In this document: positions 33,983-44,648 of the stretch, piece by piece
How positions within the stretch are numbered: position 1 is the first letter of the stretch
Layout of the letters: each line of letters opens with the position of its first letter
Assembly: GCF_035222275.1 (NCBI RefSeq)
Contig: NC_085881.1
Coordinates: 2,728,001 to 2,792,000, forward strand
Direction of reading: 5' to 3'
DNA: 64,000 nucleotides
DNA from: Podospora bellae-mahoneyi
Lineage: Eukaryota > Ascomycota > Sordariomycetes > Sordariales > Podosporaceae
The notes under the pieces: model-generated
Told to the model about the DNA's origin: nothing
The model's database searches: none
The model's input: the letters and a program-made list of their open reading frames with translations, nothing else
Program-made: the position numbers and the translations under genes

Positions 33983-34304
33983 CTACCGATCCATGTTCTT
34001 GGTCATCCACGGATGCTGGACAAGCTCACAGCCGGCATACGATCCGCCGGGCTGATTTTCATCATGCATCCCAGGAAATCAAGGAATAGATTTATCTCAT
34101 TCCGCCGCAGTCCGCACCACCATTTTCGTGCTCTAATGGTGGCACACCTGTCGATTTGACCCCCTTGATTCGTCCCTCTCCTTCGAATATGCTATTCACG
34201 GTCTCGGCATCTCCTTGAGCAAGCAGTTCTTTAGAAAAACATCCAAAATGGTTTAAAATTTTCGCTAGGTGGTCTCTGAGCTTATGATACCCAACAGGTG
34301 GTAT
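33983..34304 (-). pseudogene. 3' remnant of an SRPK-like protein kinase
   Basis: The minus strand reads GYHKLRDHLAKILNHFG, then KELLAQGDAETVNSIFEGEG and RIKGVKSTGVPPLE in one frame. It then moves to NEINLFLDFLGCMMKISPAD(R), and finally to LVQHPWMTKNMDR followed by a stop at 33983-33985. This is the order of kinase subdomains IX-XI in SRPK/CMGC-type kinases (HLAKIxxxxG, FLxxMxxxxPxDR, ELLxHPW). Two frame changes separate the pieces, and the N-lobe and active site are absent upstream. It is a truncated, decayed copy. The parent gene was not seen in this window. Family call is by motif only. Confidence 0.6.
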
Positions 34305-36137
34305 CTATTCAGAGAATAAGCGTTGGGTCGCTTCTGGGGTCGACGGTGGTGTAGTATCCTACTACGGAACGGTTTAGGATCGGAGTGTATTTTGCCTTGG
34401 TTCGGTTTTGTGTTGGGGTTGGGTGGTCGATGGGGAATTCAGACTTGATGAGGGATATATCTTGGAATTTGATCATGATGTTGGGTTGTCTGATATCTAG
34501 TAGATTTTTGAGGGTTAAAATTTGGTGTGTTCATTAATTGTTAATCACTGAACTGAGGCTTACCAGTCAGTATAAGTGACACTGCTTGCGTGGGCAAAAT
34601 GAAGTACGAGTATGAGCTGGACAGCGAACTTCCTCATCAAGGGGGTGGGAATGAGGTACTCGTGGAAGTAAGTAGGGAGAGTGGCCCAAACACGAGGCAT
34701 GTCCTCAGAGTCCTACGCGGCTATTATCTTGGCAGTTGGCTCAATGCCGCGCTTATCTTGACCAATGTGGTAAGATACCAAGGCAATGATGATATCATCG
34801 TCACTGTTAAGAATTTGAGGTTTCTTCGCCCTCAGGATTTGGCAAAAACCAAGCCCAAGCCTCTGCACAGCTCAGTCCTCGGCTTGACGCTGCAGCTTGC
34901 TTGGTCAAAGATGACAGATGATAGCTTCAATTCTTTCCCCATCAGCACAACGCCGGTAGGATTCCAATCATATGATAAGGTGGCAGCTGGCTGTTGATAT
35001 CCTCGTTCAAAAGGCATGTCACGTACCACAACAGGATAAACATTTCTCTCCAAGTCGCATTGGAACAATGTTCCACCGCTGATAGAACACAGAATCGTGG
35101 CGATCGAATGATGGATCAGCGGTGAACTGCAAATTAGGAAGGTGGGATGTGAGGAAGAGGAAAGCCGCAGGTCAAACTAACTGGTCTCAGCACGCTATAC
35201 CGCACACTTCACCGGCTCGACCCCATTCTCTCGGCCAAATAATCGGTGCTCCGACTTCCACATGTCCGGACAATAGATCCTTAGGTAGCCCCGTTGAGGA
35301 GTCTGAGTCGCCCGTCGTCCCCTGCTGACCATCCGGGAATGACTTCCCCGCAAAGCTTATTCGCGTAGACTCTGCCCTGCTCCCCTCCGCCCTGTTGATC
35401 CATGGGCTCGTATGGTTGACCATGGCTGATGGCTCACATCCGTTTGAAGACGCCAAAGTAGACAACGGGACCATGGAGGTGAAAGCTCACAATCGCAATG
35501 GGCTCGCGCATTCCGCCGACATCTGAGACAGCATCTTCGCCCATTGGCTCAAGAGACGGGAGCCGGCAGTCAACTGTCTTGTCGAACTTGGCATCGTCAA
35601 TCAAGCATATGCCAAGGCGCCTGGCAAGCCACAATGGCGTGCTTGGCAGGCTCAAACTTCTTTTGGCAGCCAAGCCAATTCCACATGACGTCCTGTCATC
35701 AACACTTCAACAGCATTCGCGCCGCCGTCAAAAAGTCCGGCGCCGTTGATCCTCCACGCCCTACATGCAGCCTTCTCGCCGGATTTTGTGGACTCCCCAC
35801 ATTTGACCCCTCCTCATGGTCACACTCGACGCGCCCACCCATTGTGCGGTCGGCAAGTAAGGGGGGGGGGGGGAGGGGGGAGGGGGGAGGCATTCATGGT
35901 TTACGAGAATCGTGATTTCATCAGGCACCGCGTGAGCGGCAACACGCTTACCCTAATCATGTCTGACCTACCGCCCTACAAAAGAATGCAGGTCTCTTCC
36001 CCGGTCCCCTGAATTCCAGATAAGACGGACACCGGTCGGTCTCAGTCCGATAGTCCTGTCTTTTTCCCTTCCCCCACATATTTCTCTCTTCGCTTCCCTA
36101 ACCGCACCCCGCTACTTGACGGGAATAAACCACATCC
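34305..36137. other. Intergenic between kinase remnant and transporter
   Basis: Contains open frames 34590-34997 (plus; no ATG at its start), 34832-35068 and 35434-35673 (minus), none recognised, and a poly-G tract. The last 150 bp before 36138 are CT-rich, typical of a fungal promoter and leader. Confidence 0.35.
35861..35889 (+). repeat. poly-G tract
   Basis: G13-A-G6-A-G6-A-GG, able to form a G-quadruplex on the plus strand; about 250 bp upstream of the transporter gene. Confidence 0.8.
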
Positions 36138-37816
36138 ATGGAGTCAACGCATCAGCCAGCTGATCCCATCGCCAAGGGAATTGTTCCTACAGCAAAGCAA
36201 GGCATAAGGGATTTATTCAACTTCAAGCAACGAATCGTCGTCACAGATCACCTTGGTCATACAAGGACAGAATGGGCGCGTCCGATCCCTCTCAAGAACC
36301 CCATCAGCCTGTTAGCCCAGTTATCAGCGCGCGATTGGCTCTTCTTCATCGTCGGCTTCGCAGCCTGGACAGCCGATGCCTTTGACTTCCACGCTCTTTC
36401 GATTCAGCAAAAGAAACTGGCTGATTACTATGGCACGACAAAGACCGAAATATCTACCGCCATCACGCTCACACTGCTGCTTCGATCAATAGGCGCGGCG
36501 ATGTTCGGCCTCGCTGGTGACAAGTGGGGACGGAAATGGCCCATGGTGTTCAACATGATTGTATTGGGTGTGTTGCAGATTGCCACAATCTACAGCAGCA
36601 CGTTCCAGCAGTTTTTGGCTGTCAGAGCCCTGTTTGGCTTGTTCATGGGCGGAGTGTAGGTTCTTCTCTCGTTGCCCGAAACTTTGACCATGTGCTGACC
36701 ACCGTGTAATAGCTACGGCAATGCTATCGCCATGGCCCTAGAGAACAGCCCAGTCGACGCCCGCGGTCTCATGTCTGGAATCCTCCAGCAAGGATACTCG
36801 CTCGGATATGTGTGCGCTGCTTGTGCCAATCTGGGTGTTGGTGGCGCGACGGAGAGCTGGAAGACAGTCTTTTGGATTGCCGCCGCTATTTCGATCTTTG
36901 TTGGCCTCGTGCGTTGTCTCTTCCCCGAGTCTAGGCAGTTCATCGAAGCTCGCGCTGCTGGCAAGGCGCAGGCAAACCCCTCTGCGTTCTGGAAGGAAAC
37001 ACGGGTGATGCTTGCGCAAGAGTGGAAGATGTGCGTTTATTGCATTATTCTGATGACGTGGTTCAACTGTACGCTTTATTTCCCAAGTCGTTGGCTGGGT
37101 TGGTACTGACACATGCCCTGATAGACTACAGCCACACCTCCCAAGACAGCTACACGACCTTTATGCTGACGCAGAAGGAGCTCGAGAACGCTGGAGCCAG
37201 TCGGGCAAGTATCATCATGAAGGCCGGCGCTTGCGTCGGAGGGACCATCATCGGGTACATCTCCCAGTGGTTCGGCCGCCGCAGAACAATCATCGTCGCG
37301 TCGCTCATCAGCATGGCGCTCATCCCTGCGTGGATTCTCCCCACAGATGAAGGCGGTCTTTCAGCAAGCGGCTTCTTCATGCAATTCTTTGTCCAGGGTG
37401 CCTGGGGCGTGATTCCCATCCATTTGAATGAGCTCTCGCCACCTGCCTTCCGCTCATCCTTCCCAGGTATCACCTACCAACTCGGCAATATGATCTCCTC
37501 CCCATCAGCGCAGATCGTCAATGCTATAGCCGAGAGCACGTTTGTTGTGAGTGCTTCTGGGAAGATGGTGGAGGCGTATGGTCCCGTGATGGGCATCGCG
37601 ACGGCGATTATCGCTTTTGGGATCGCGACGTGGGTTGCGGTTGGGCCGGAGAAGCGCGGGAGGGAGTTCGAGAAGGTGTTGCCGGCGGGGATGAATATTA
37701 TGCAGGAGGGGACAAGGGTGAATGATCTTGAGTCTGGGTCGGCGAGTAATGATGAGGGGAAGGGGGAGACTAGTGAGTTGGAGACGGTGCAGACTAAGGG
37801 GTTGAGTGAGAAGTAA
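36138..37816 (+). CDS. MFS monocarboxylate transporter, JEN1 type
   Basis: 521-residue plasma-membrane transporter of the major facilitator superfamily, JEN1 lactate/pyruvate:H+ symporter branch. Exons 36138-36655, 36713-37068 and 37125-37816. Splices restore FGLFMGGVYGNAIAMALENSP and TWFNYYSHTSQDSYTTFML. Branch signatures: WTADAFDFHALSIQ in helix 1 region, FGLAGDKWGRKWPM in loop 2-3, and NYYSHTSQDSYTTF, close to the NXX(S/T)HXXQDXXXT motif known in JEN proteins. Twelve hydrophobic segments fit. The C-tail (about 55 residues) is charged and cytosolic. Fungal JEN genes are repressed by glucose and induced by carboxylates; no specific site was located here. Confidence 0.93.
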
Positions 37817-38475
37817 GGGGGTTGGTTTGAGATTGGGAGGCTGGTTTATTGGTTGGAAACATAACTTTTGTGTGATTGGCGGGTCGGGGACAGGGGGTTT
37901 CTTGTTTGGATGTTGGATTGACTGGTTTGGGTTGTGAAGTTTTTCTCTGGGAAGGAAGTTGGGGAGTAGACAAGTCGTCTACCTTACAGTAGCAGGGCGT
38001 CAGTTACATCCGTCTTTCTGTATCAAGGCCTGACCGCACCCTTGGTAATATGCCCTTTTCTCAATGGAATTTTTTGGCTTGGAAATGCACCACTTTTGGC
38101 CGAGGCTTTGCTGTGGAGCCCACTCACTTGAAGCTATTCCCAGTTTTTGCAACATTTACCACATAGCCAATACTGAGTGCAATGGGGCGAAGAAAATATT
38201 CGCAATTACTAGGCTTAGTATATGGCTAATTTTAATATTTTGCTTTCAATGTTGAACCCACCCAACTTTGGTCCTTTGGCCAAAATAAAGAGGTACGATC
38301 AGACCCTGCAGTCTCTATTATTTGGTAGAGCGTGCAGACCATGGCACATGCACCTCCAGTACTTATTCTCCCAATCAACTGAATATTGGCCCCTTACTTG
38401 TCTTGCACTTAACATTCATTCCGACGTCGCAGAACTTTTCCGGACCAATCTTTTCATACCCATCCTTCCACTACC

Positions 38476-39789
38476 ATGGTGACAACCCAGTCGCAAACGC
38501 GCGAAGAGGCCGAGGCGACAGCGCAGCCTCGAACGCGCAAAAAGGCAGTGAAATGCAAGTTCGACGATAGCAGCCTCGCTGACAAACCATCCATACCACT
38601 GAACACGCTCCCAGTCGAAATATTGCGCCTTGTTTTTTAGTCCGGACCACTCTCCTTCGACGATTACAAAATGGTCTCACTGGTTTGCAAGCTCTTTCAT
38701 ACAATTCTGAGGTCCTACATTTTTCACACATTGGTCCTGGGCGTCGGCGAAGAAGAACCCGGCCGCGAATGGATGGTTGATCTTGCAGGAAAGAACAAAC
38801 AACTATCTCGAGGTATTACGCAAGTTTGCCATAAAACTCTGGAAAGTGCCTTCAGAACCTCACAGGCAAGTAGTCGAGCATTGTTGTATAGCACGTGGAT
38901 TGATTATCGTATTTGGCGTGTCAAGTATCACCCTCCAAAACGGAAAGGGGAAAAAGATGGGAGGCCCCGTCTCGATGCTCCACCTGCTGTCGATCCTTGG
39001 CTGGCAATGCGTGTACTGAGCGACGTGCCTGAACTTTCGACACTCAGGGTGGACGGTTATATGTCGAATCCCGCGTGGGCATACACCTTCGGCTCACGCC
39101 CCATTGTTCCTTTTCCTGGCTTGAGTCGCCACTTGCCAACGATGTCATCAGTCCAGACCTTGTCAGTCTCCCAAAACTCGAACACTGCTGAGGCTCTTGA
39201 ATTGTTCCGGTTTGGATTCTTCCAATGTAGTAAGCTGCATGTGAAGAGATGCAGGAGCGGCTGGAGCCCTAGCGACATCAAAAGGTAAGGCCTGACATAT
39301 GGTCTTTCAAGTGTGGAACGACCAAACCAAGGTTTTTTCTCTTTTTCCAGCAAAAAACTCCTGGAATCGGGAAGACAGGTATGTGTTCAATTGTGAAAAG
39401 TGCGGCGACGCTAACACACAGGCCCTTATCAGCTATTCATTCCCTCTTTTCCGACATCTCAAAACTATCGATTTATGGCAACCGGGATGTGAAGTGGACA
39501 TGGCATGGGCCAGGGGAGACACCCGACCATATGGTGTGGGAGGAACCTGAAGAGGGCCAAGTCCAACATATCGAGCAAAGAGCATGCACAGTCCAGGACT
39601 TCATTCCGGTGCTCAAGGAACTCAAGAATCTCAAGCAGCTGGTCATCACCGACGAGCAGATGGCAAGATCCGGGAGGCCAACAACCAAAGCTGGTGCGGA
39701 GCTTCTATAACAAGTGGTTTGACACATTGACTCTGGCGAGGGCGTGGCTGCAGGGCATGGAACTAGGGCCAAAATGGTGGTGGGCATAA
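38476..39789 (+). pseudogene. decayed F-box protein gene
   Basis: Starts MVTTQSQTREEAEATAQPRT; an F-box lies at about residues 40-85 (IPLNTLPVEILRLVF, then MVSLVCKLFHTILRSYIF). An in-frame TAG at 38638-38640 sits inside the F-box where Gln (CAG) would fit. Downstream the frame stays open to 39284. Two GT-AG introns (39285-39350, 39379-39421) give SDIKSKKLLESGRQALISYS and an LRR-like FPLFRHLKTIDLW. After about 39500 the likely coding moves twice to other frames (QDFIPVLKELKNLKQLVITD, then FYNKWFDTLTLARAWLQGM, stop 39787-39789). One stop plus two frame changes suggest a recent pseudogene. F-box proteins serve as SCF ubiquitin-ligase adaptors. Confidence 0.65.
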
Positions 39790-40278
39790 AGGAATGGTCT
39801 TTGGCGGTTGTTGGGGGTGCCTTCGTGGAGGCTTCGCAACGCAATGCAAAATAAATCCGAGGTTGCCACTCAGGATGGGATTCTTCGAAGGATTGTTGAT
39901 GGGTCTTTATAAATAGTTGACAGGCATTTAGAGTAACTAGTAATTATGCCTTGAGTCTTAGAACAAGATAGCGATCATTTAATCCTAGTGTTTCATCACA
40001 AGTCTCTATTCTCTGCTCACATGATAGCTCCCCATCTCCGACGTTTTCTACAGGATAAAGCCGACAAAGACTGAATAGAGACCATTTATGTATTTCACAC
40101 CACAACACTGAGCCATAACTTCAATGCCATCTTGCCATCGCTGTTGCTCTGACAAAACCCCAAATAAATGCTTAGGGCCCACGGCTGGGTATAGGTCACA
40201 GATAAAAGATTGAATTGTCGGATGAGGAAGAAAAGAAAAGAAAAATGAAATACACTGCCCACGACGTCCTTATATACC

Positions 40279-40597
40279 CAGGGCGGTCAACAAGTCAAGT
40301 CAAGTAAAGTCGAAGGCTGACTTGACTTGACTTGAGGTCCTCACCGGCTTGATTTGACTTGCCGACTTGTAAGCCTTCCGGTAGTCTTCCCGGCCCCGAT
40401 TTTTGGCAAAAATACAGGGGCCAACTTAATACATTTACCACTATAAACCTAGCTGTTATTAATATATATAATTTCAAAAAAGACTTTTTCGGGCCTTGGC
40501 AAACCGGTAGGTTAAGCCTACCCTGGATTTGATTTGACTTGCGCAAAAATCCGGCCAGCTTGACTTGCCCTGGCAGCTTGACTTGTTGACCACCCTG
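40279..40597. mobile_element. hAT-like MITE, 319 bp
   Basis: Terminal inverted repeats CAGGGCGGTCAACAAGTCAAG (left, 20 of its bases match) and the complement CAGGGTGGTCAACAAGTCAAG (right), one mismatch in 21. Flanks TATATACC and CATATGCC match at 6 of 8, consistent with an aged 8-bp target duplication, as hAT elements make. Subterminal regions repeat CTTGACTTG/CAAGTCAAG in both orientations. The centre is AT-rich and has no coding capacity, so it depends on a transposase elsewhere. It lies between the decayed F-box gene and the 3' end of the RING gene. Confidence 0.8.
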
Positions 40598-40782
40598 CAT
40601 ATGCCTTCCAAACCCTCCGGAATTCCCCTGCAAAGCGTGCGAAATATCCACCAAAACTGTCCGAACCTCGTCGTATCTCCTTCAACCTCCTGCCTCCCAA
40701 GTCAATCGCAAGCCACGGCAACCACCAAACAACCCTAACCCGGATATCATCCCATAACGATAAATTCCCACTATGAAGCTTC

Positions 40783-41961
40783 TTACAATGGTTCTCCAAG
40801 CCTGACTCCTTCTTCACCTGATGGAGCAGGAGCCTCGGGTGGCGCGGGGGAAGCAAACCAAGGAATCTCTCCAGGGTGGAACCGCTGCCAATCAATAAAC
40901 CCCAACCGTGCGGGAGCTCTTCCCAGCCATGCCATACTGTCAACCAAATCAGATCTCTTATAAACCCTCGCTCTGCAATAGGGACACGTGTTCCTCATCC
41001 TCAACCAGGTGGTGAGACAGCCCTTGTGGAAGGAATCGTGAGAGCAGATTCTGATCTGTGCTCCCTCCTCGCCTTCCTCGACATTCTCCATGCAGATAAT
41101 GCAAGACACTCCTTCTTCCTCGGGGTTGATCTCTCTGGTGTCCAGGGCGTTGGTGATTGCTTCTGGAATGTCCGACGGCGGGATGTAATGTCTTCCGGCA
41201 AGGTACGCATCCATCTGCATCATGTTTTCCGGTATCTGCTCTTGAGGGATGTCGGTAGGGCTGGGGATCAACCCGTCGAGGTGATGGTCGACGTTTTGAT
41301 AGAGGATGTAGTACAGCATGGCGTGTTGCCAAGTCATGAAATTTTTGTTTCCACCGAGGGCCGTGTAAATGGTTGGTTGGGTCAGCCCGTACCGACGGGT
41401 TGGATCCCTAGTGAATGGTGGAGTCGTTTGGGTATGGAGCGCTTCGATGCGGGGGGAGATGACCGGTGCATAGAAAGGCGAGGTGAGAAATCTCTCTGGG
41501 CAATCCGGGGTACTTGAGCCGACGTGTTGATCGGCGAACTTTGTCATCAGCATGCCAAGAGTCGGTCCGACACATGATGGTCGGTTGATGACGAAGAGTC
41601 GAAGACCCATGAGAGGGCCGGCGGTGACAAGCATGTGAAAGATATCGCCGGCGCGTGTGCGCTTGATGCTGATGGCAACTTGTAGCATGGACCTTGTCTC
41701 TGGAGGGTACTGATCGAAGCCATCGTAATATTCCTGAATGTGGTTGGGGCCGTCGCTGTCGTCGTCGTTGTCGTCATTGTCATCGTACATGTCACCAGGT
41801 CGCATCCAGGCTCTATCCGAGTCATCTTGCGTCGACGCGTTTGATTGACGGTCGAGGGATGGCGGGGGTACTGATACTTCCTGTAGCAAGGCTGCTGCGC
41901 GGGCCAGTCGCTGTTGAAGGCGCTGAAAGGCCGGCCCATATGGTTGTAGTGAAACCGACAT
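40783..41961 (-). CDS. RING-H2 finger protein (putative E3 ubiquitin ligase)
   Basis: 392-residue single-exon protein. The frame is open a further 171 bases upstream but has no ATG there; the TATA box at 42146-42152 also favours the ATG at 41961 (MSVSLQPYGPAFQRLQQRLA). The RING-H2 domain (about residues 290-335) reads CIICMENVEEGEEG, then ICSHDSFHKGCL, then CPYC, giving the C-X2-C, C-X-H, H-X2-C, C-X2-C ligand set. The N-terminal region has an acidic Asp/Asn run (DMYDDNDDNDDDSDG). The Pro-rich end follows. RING-H2 proteins usually recruit E2 enzymes; target is unknown. No transmembrane segment is evident. Confidence 0.85.
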   Translation of the reverse strand: MSVSLQPYGPAFQRLQQRLARAAALLQEVSVPPPSLDRQSNASTQDDSDRAWMRPGDMYDDNDDNDDDSDGPNHIQEYYDGFDQYPPETRSMLQVAISIKRTRAGDIFHMLVTAGPLMGLRLFVINRPSCVGPTLGMLMTKFADQHVGSSTPDCPERFLTSPFYAPVISPRIEALHTQTTPPFTRDPTRRYGLTQPTIYTALGGNKNFMTWQHAMLYYILYQNVDHHLDGLIPSPTDIPQEQIPENMMQMDAYLAGRHYIPPSDIPEAITNALDTREINPEEEGVSCIICMENVEEGEEGAQIRICSHDSFHKGCLTTWLRMRNTCPYCRARVYKRSDLVDSMAWLGRAPARLGFIDWQRFHPGEIPWFASPAPPEAPAPSGEEGVRLGEPL

Positions 41962-42145
41962 GGTCTTGGAATTTGGGCTTTGATAAGTAAGGTAGCACGC
42001 AAAGAAATGCGGTTGATGTTGTCCAATGTTGTTTGTGTTGTGGTTGGGCTCGCTCGTAATCTGACTGGATAGATTCAATTGAAGACTCTTAGTGGGGAAA
42101 AAAACGGAAGAGGTGAGAGAAGAATAATCCAAAGGTTGCGTCCGG

Positions 42146-42152
42146 TTTTATA
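42146..42152 (-). promoter_or_regulatory. TATA box of the RING gene
   Basis: TATAAAA on the minus strand, about 185 bp upstream of the chosen ATG. From here to 42999 no gene is seen; frame 42490-42831 (plus) begins with GTG and has no motif. Confidence 0.5.
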
Positions 42153-42999
42153 AGGTATGCGGAAAAGTGAAAAGTGATAACCTTTCAATTAAAATCTTGA
42201 TTTTGTGCTCAAAACCTTCCAGTACGAGGACATCGCAAGGTTTCCGCTAAAAGCTCTTACTGTTTGGTGGCTACAGCAAATTTTAATGTTTTTAAGAGTG
42301 TTTAACATTCAAGAGGCGTTTTGCCTTGATCAAGCCACCAATGCACCGAGGTTTAACTCAAGTCGGCGTTTGTTTTGTGGCAGACTGACGACTTTTCCCA
42401 GTGGGCTGCCATTCATAGTGTGGATGGCCAACCAAACGGCCGCAAACACTGTATTCTTCAAGGTTCTTTCAACCTTCAACCTTGTATGAGTGCAAACATC
42501 TAATCCTACCCTTAACGCAACAAAACTGCTCGATTTTGGCACTGTAAGCATTCGCAATTTTGTCCCTTACGATGTGCTTGCGGGAGACTGCCACATGACC
42601 TCGCACATCTGCAACTCTTTATTTACCCCAATTCAGGGGCTCAGGGGCTTCATTGTTGGTGGGGTCAAACATCCTTGGCAACTGGCAACCACGAGAAGGG
42701 CCTTTGAGATCTGTAAAAAACAGGGGAAAAGGGGAGATTTTTGCTGGAAAGACGATAAGTACATGATTCTAACTAGATACGCCGATGTTGAATCGACCAC
42801 GACACCATTTTCAGTATCTATGTACTGGTAGTAGACATTAGAACAGGTAAACCAAAAATTGGAGTGTAAGTGATAAATAAATGCATGATGAGCAACACAA
42901 GAAGAACAAATTGGAATTTGTTTTATCAGTAATGTTGAGATTCTGAGCAGCGACCTGATGCATAAGAGCGAGCAGCAATGCCAGCACAAATGGACACAT

Positions 43000-44648
43000 C
43001 TAGACCTGGTTACCGTTTTCGGTCATGTCTTGGTCAATGCTACGAGCGTTGGATGTCCAGCCAAAGTCCGCGCCATATCCGGGGAAGTGCTGAAGACTAT
43101 TCCACAGTTCAGGAACGGGGGGGTAGACACTGTGAGCCGGCTGGGAAGTAAGCCGAGCTGAGCGTCTAACTGGGCTGGCATGGGAGCTCATGATGAAGGA
43201 ACTACCACCATTTGTGGGTGGCTCGTCGGGAAAAGCATGGATGCATGCTGAGGTTGGAGGTAGTGAGCCATCCTCCTCGGCCGTTGTGAAGTCCTCGGAG
43301 CGCGCAGGAGTGTTGTCATCAGCGGCTCTGGATGCAAGTTTCTGATACCTGCCGTTGGCGAGGCTGGTGGCCTGTTGAGTTCCTTGCGCGCCTGTGTTGA
43401 GATGTCTGGCCTTTTGTTTCCCGTCCTTCTTCCGTTTCGGAGCTCCAGTCACATGGGTTACTGTGTTTCGATTTGTAAGGTATGCGGACTGAATGTTTCT
43501 TATGGCAGTGTCGGTGCCTAGGTTAGGGGGTCCGAAGTGGCCGGCAAGCTGATTCATCATATCCGTCACCTCGTTTGACTCGAACACCTGGCAAGGTTCG
43601 TAGTCTGAATGAAAGAGACATTAGCATGGACAACAAAAAGCAGAACGTAGTACTACCTACCAGAACTGGGAATGTTGGTATCATCGCTGAAAAGAAAGAC
43701 CCACAGCCTCGGCCATTCGTGTATCTTCGTGGGACCTTTTCTGTCCCTGAGTTGGTCTACCGCATACTGATTGATACCGTTCTCAAAGCCCTGGCGACGA
43801 TGACTTGGTAGTTCAGATGGAGCCAGAACGTGCTCCTTCTTGATATGTTCCCTGCACAATCCTGTCAGTGAAAACTTGCAACAAAAACAGAAAAGTGTAA
43901 CGTACTTGACATCGGTGAGGTTGCGGAAGCTCTTTGTGCATTTGGGATACTCGTGGTAGTTGAATTTCCTTTTATCCCATTTACGATAAGGACAAGCCAT
44001 CGGACGGTTTGATGGGGGCGTTTCTTTCCCGTCGCTGCGACGCGGATCGTCGCCGTCACCTTCTTCGTCCTCTTCTTGGTCATCATCGGCTGTAGAGTTA
44101 CGCTTGCGTTTCATTCTCTTCGTGGCTCGTGTTGTGATGGCCGACTTGGTCATCGAGTTCGACGGCTGATTATCGTGTTCTGCACGTGAGGAGTCTACGG
44201 TGCCACCCGCGTCGCCTAGCTGATCTGTCGTGAAGCATGCCTTCTCATGAACGGCCATAGCAATTGAGAGCTCAATATCGGATCGATGGCCTGGCGGGTG
44301 TGAAGAGTCAGGGTTGAGAGTTAACGCGGAAATCTTCGATGACAGGCATGTCAGATAGTTTTGATTGGCGTCCACGGGCTTTGAATCGTGACTCTTGGTC
44401 TTTGCATATGATGGCGTTTCTGGGAGTCGACGAGGAATCCTATCCTTCCAGTCCCCGGCCAAAGCGACTGAGAAATCAAGCCGCTTGATGTTGTCGTTCG
44501 TGCTAGTATCGGGGCATGAATGTCGGCAGTTCTGAGTAATGGAAGGCGCGTCATGGCAGCTTGTAGGATTTTGAGAAGGTTCTGGTGTTCTTCGATGTGA
44601 AGGTGTCTGGTCAACTGGTAGTGAGACCATGTTAGGCCAGGATGGCAT
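43000..44648 (-). CDS. C2H2-like zinc-finger nuclear protein, function unknown
   Basis: 512-residue protein. Exons 44648-43906, 43851-43661 and 43604-43000; lengths sum to a multiple of three with GT-AG junctions. The first ATG is MPSWPNMVSLPVDQT; the frame upstream has only a GTG. A central zinc-binding motif MACPYRKWDKRKFNYHEYPK followed by C(TKSF)RNLTDVK and EHIKKEHV gives the Cys...Cys...His...His pattern that many filamentous fungi carry (CPYxK...C..F..xxxxKxHI...H). Just before it lies KRMKRKRNS and an Asp/Glu run, likely a nuclear signal and acidic patch. The rest is low-complexity. DNA binding is possible but unproven; such domains are abundant and uncharacterised. Confidence 0.75.

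Noticed and set aside
34590-34997. 135-codon open frame, plus strand
   Set aside because: Starts with GTG rather than ATG and matches nothing I know; an opposite-strand frame is equally open.
41962-42132. N-terminal extension of the RING protein
   Set aside because: No ATG in the extension; the TATA box position supports the start at 41961.
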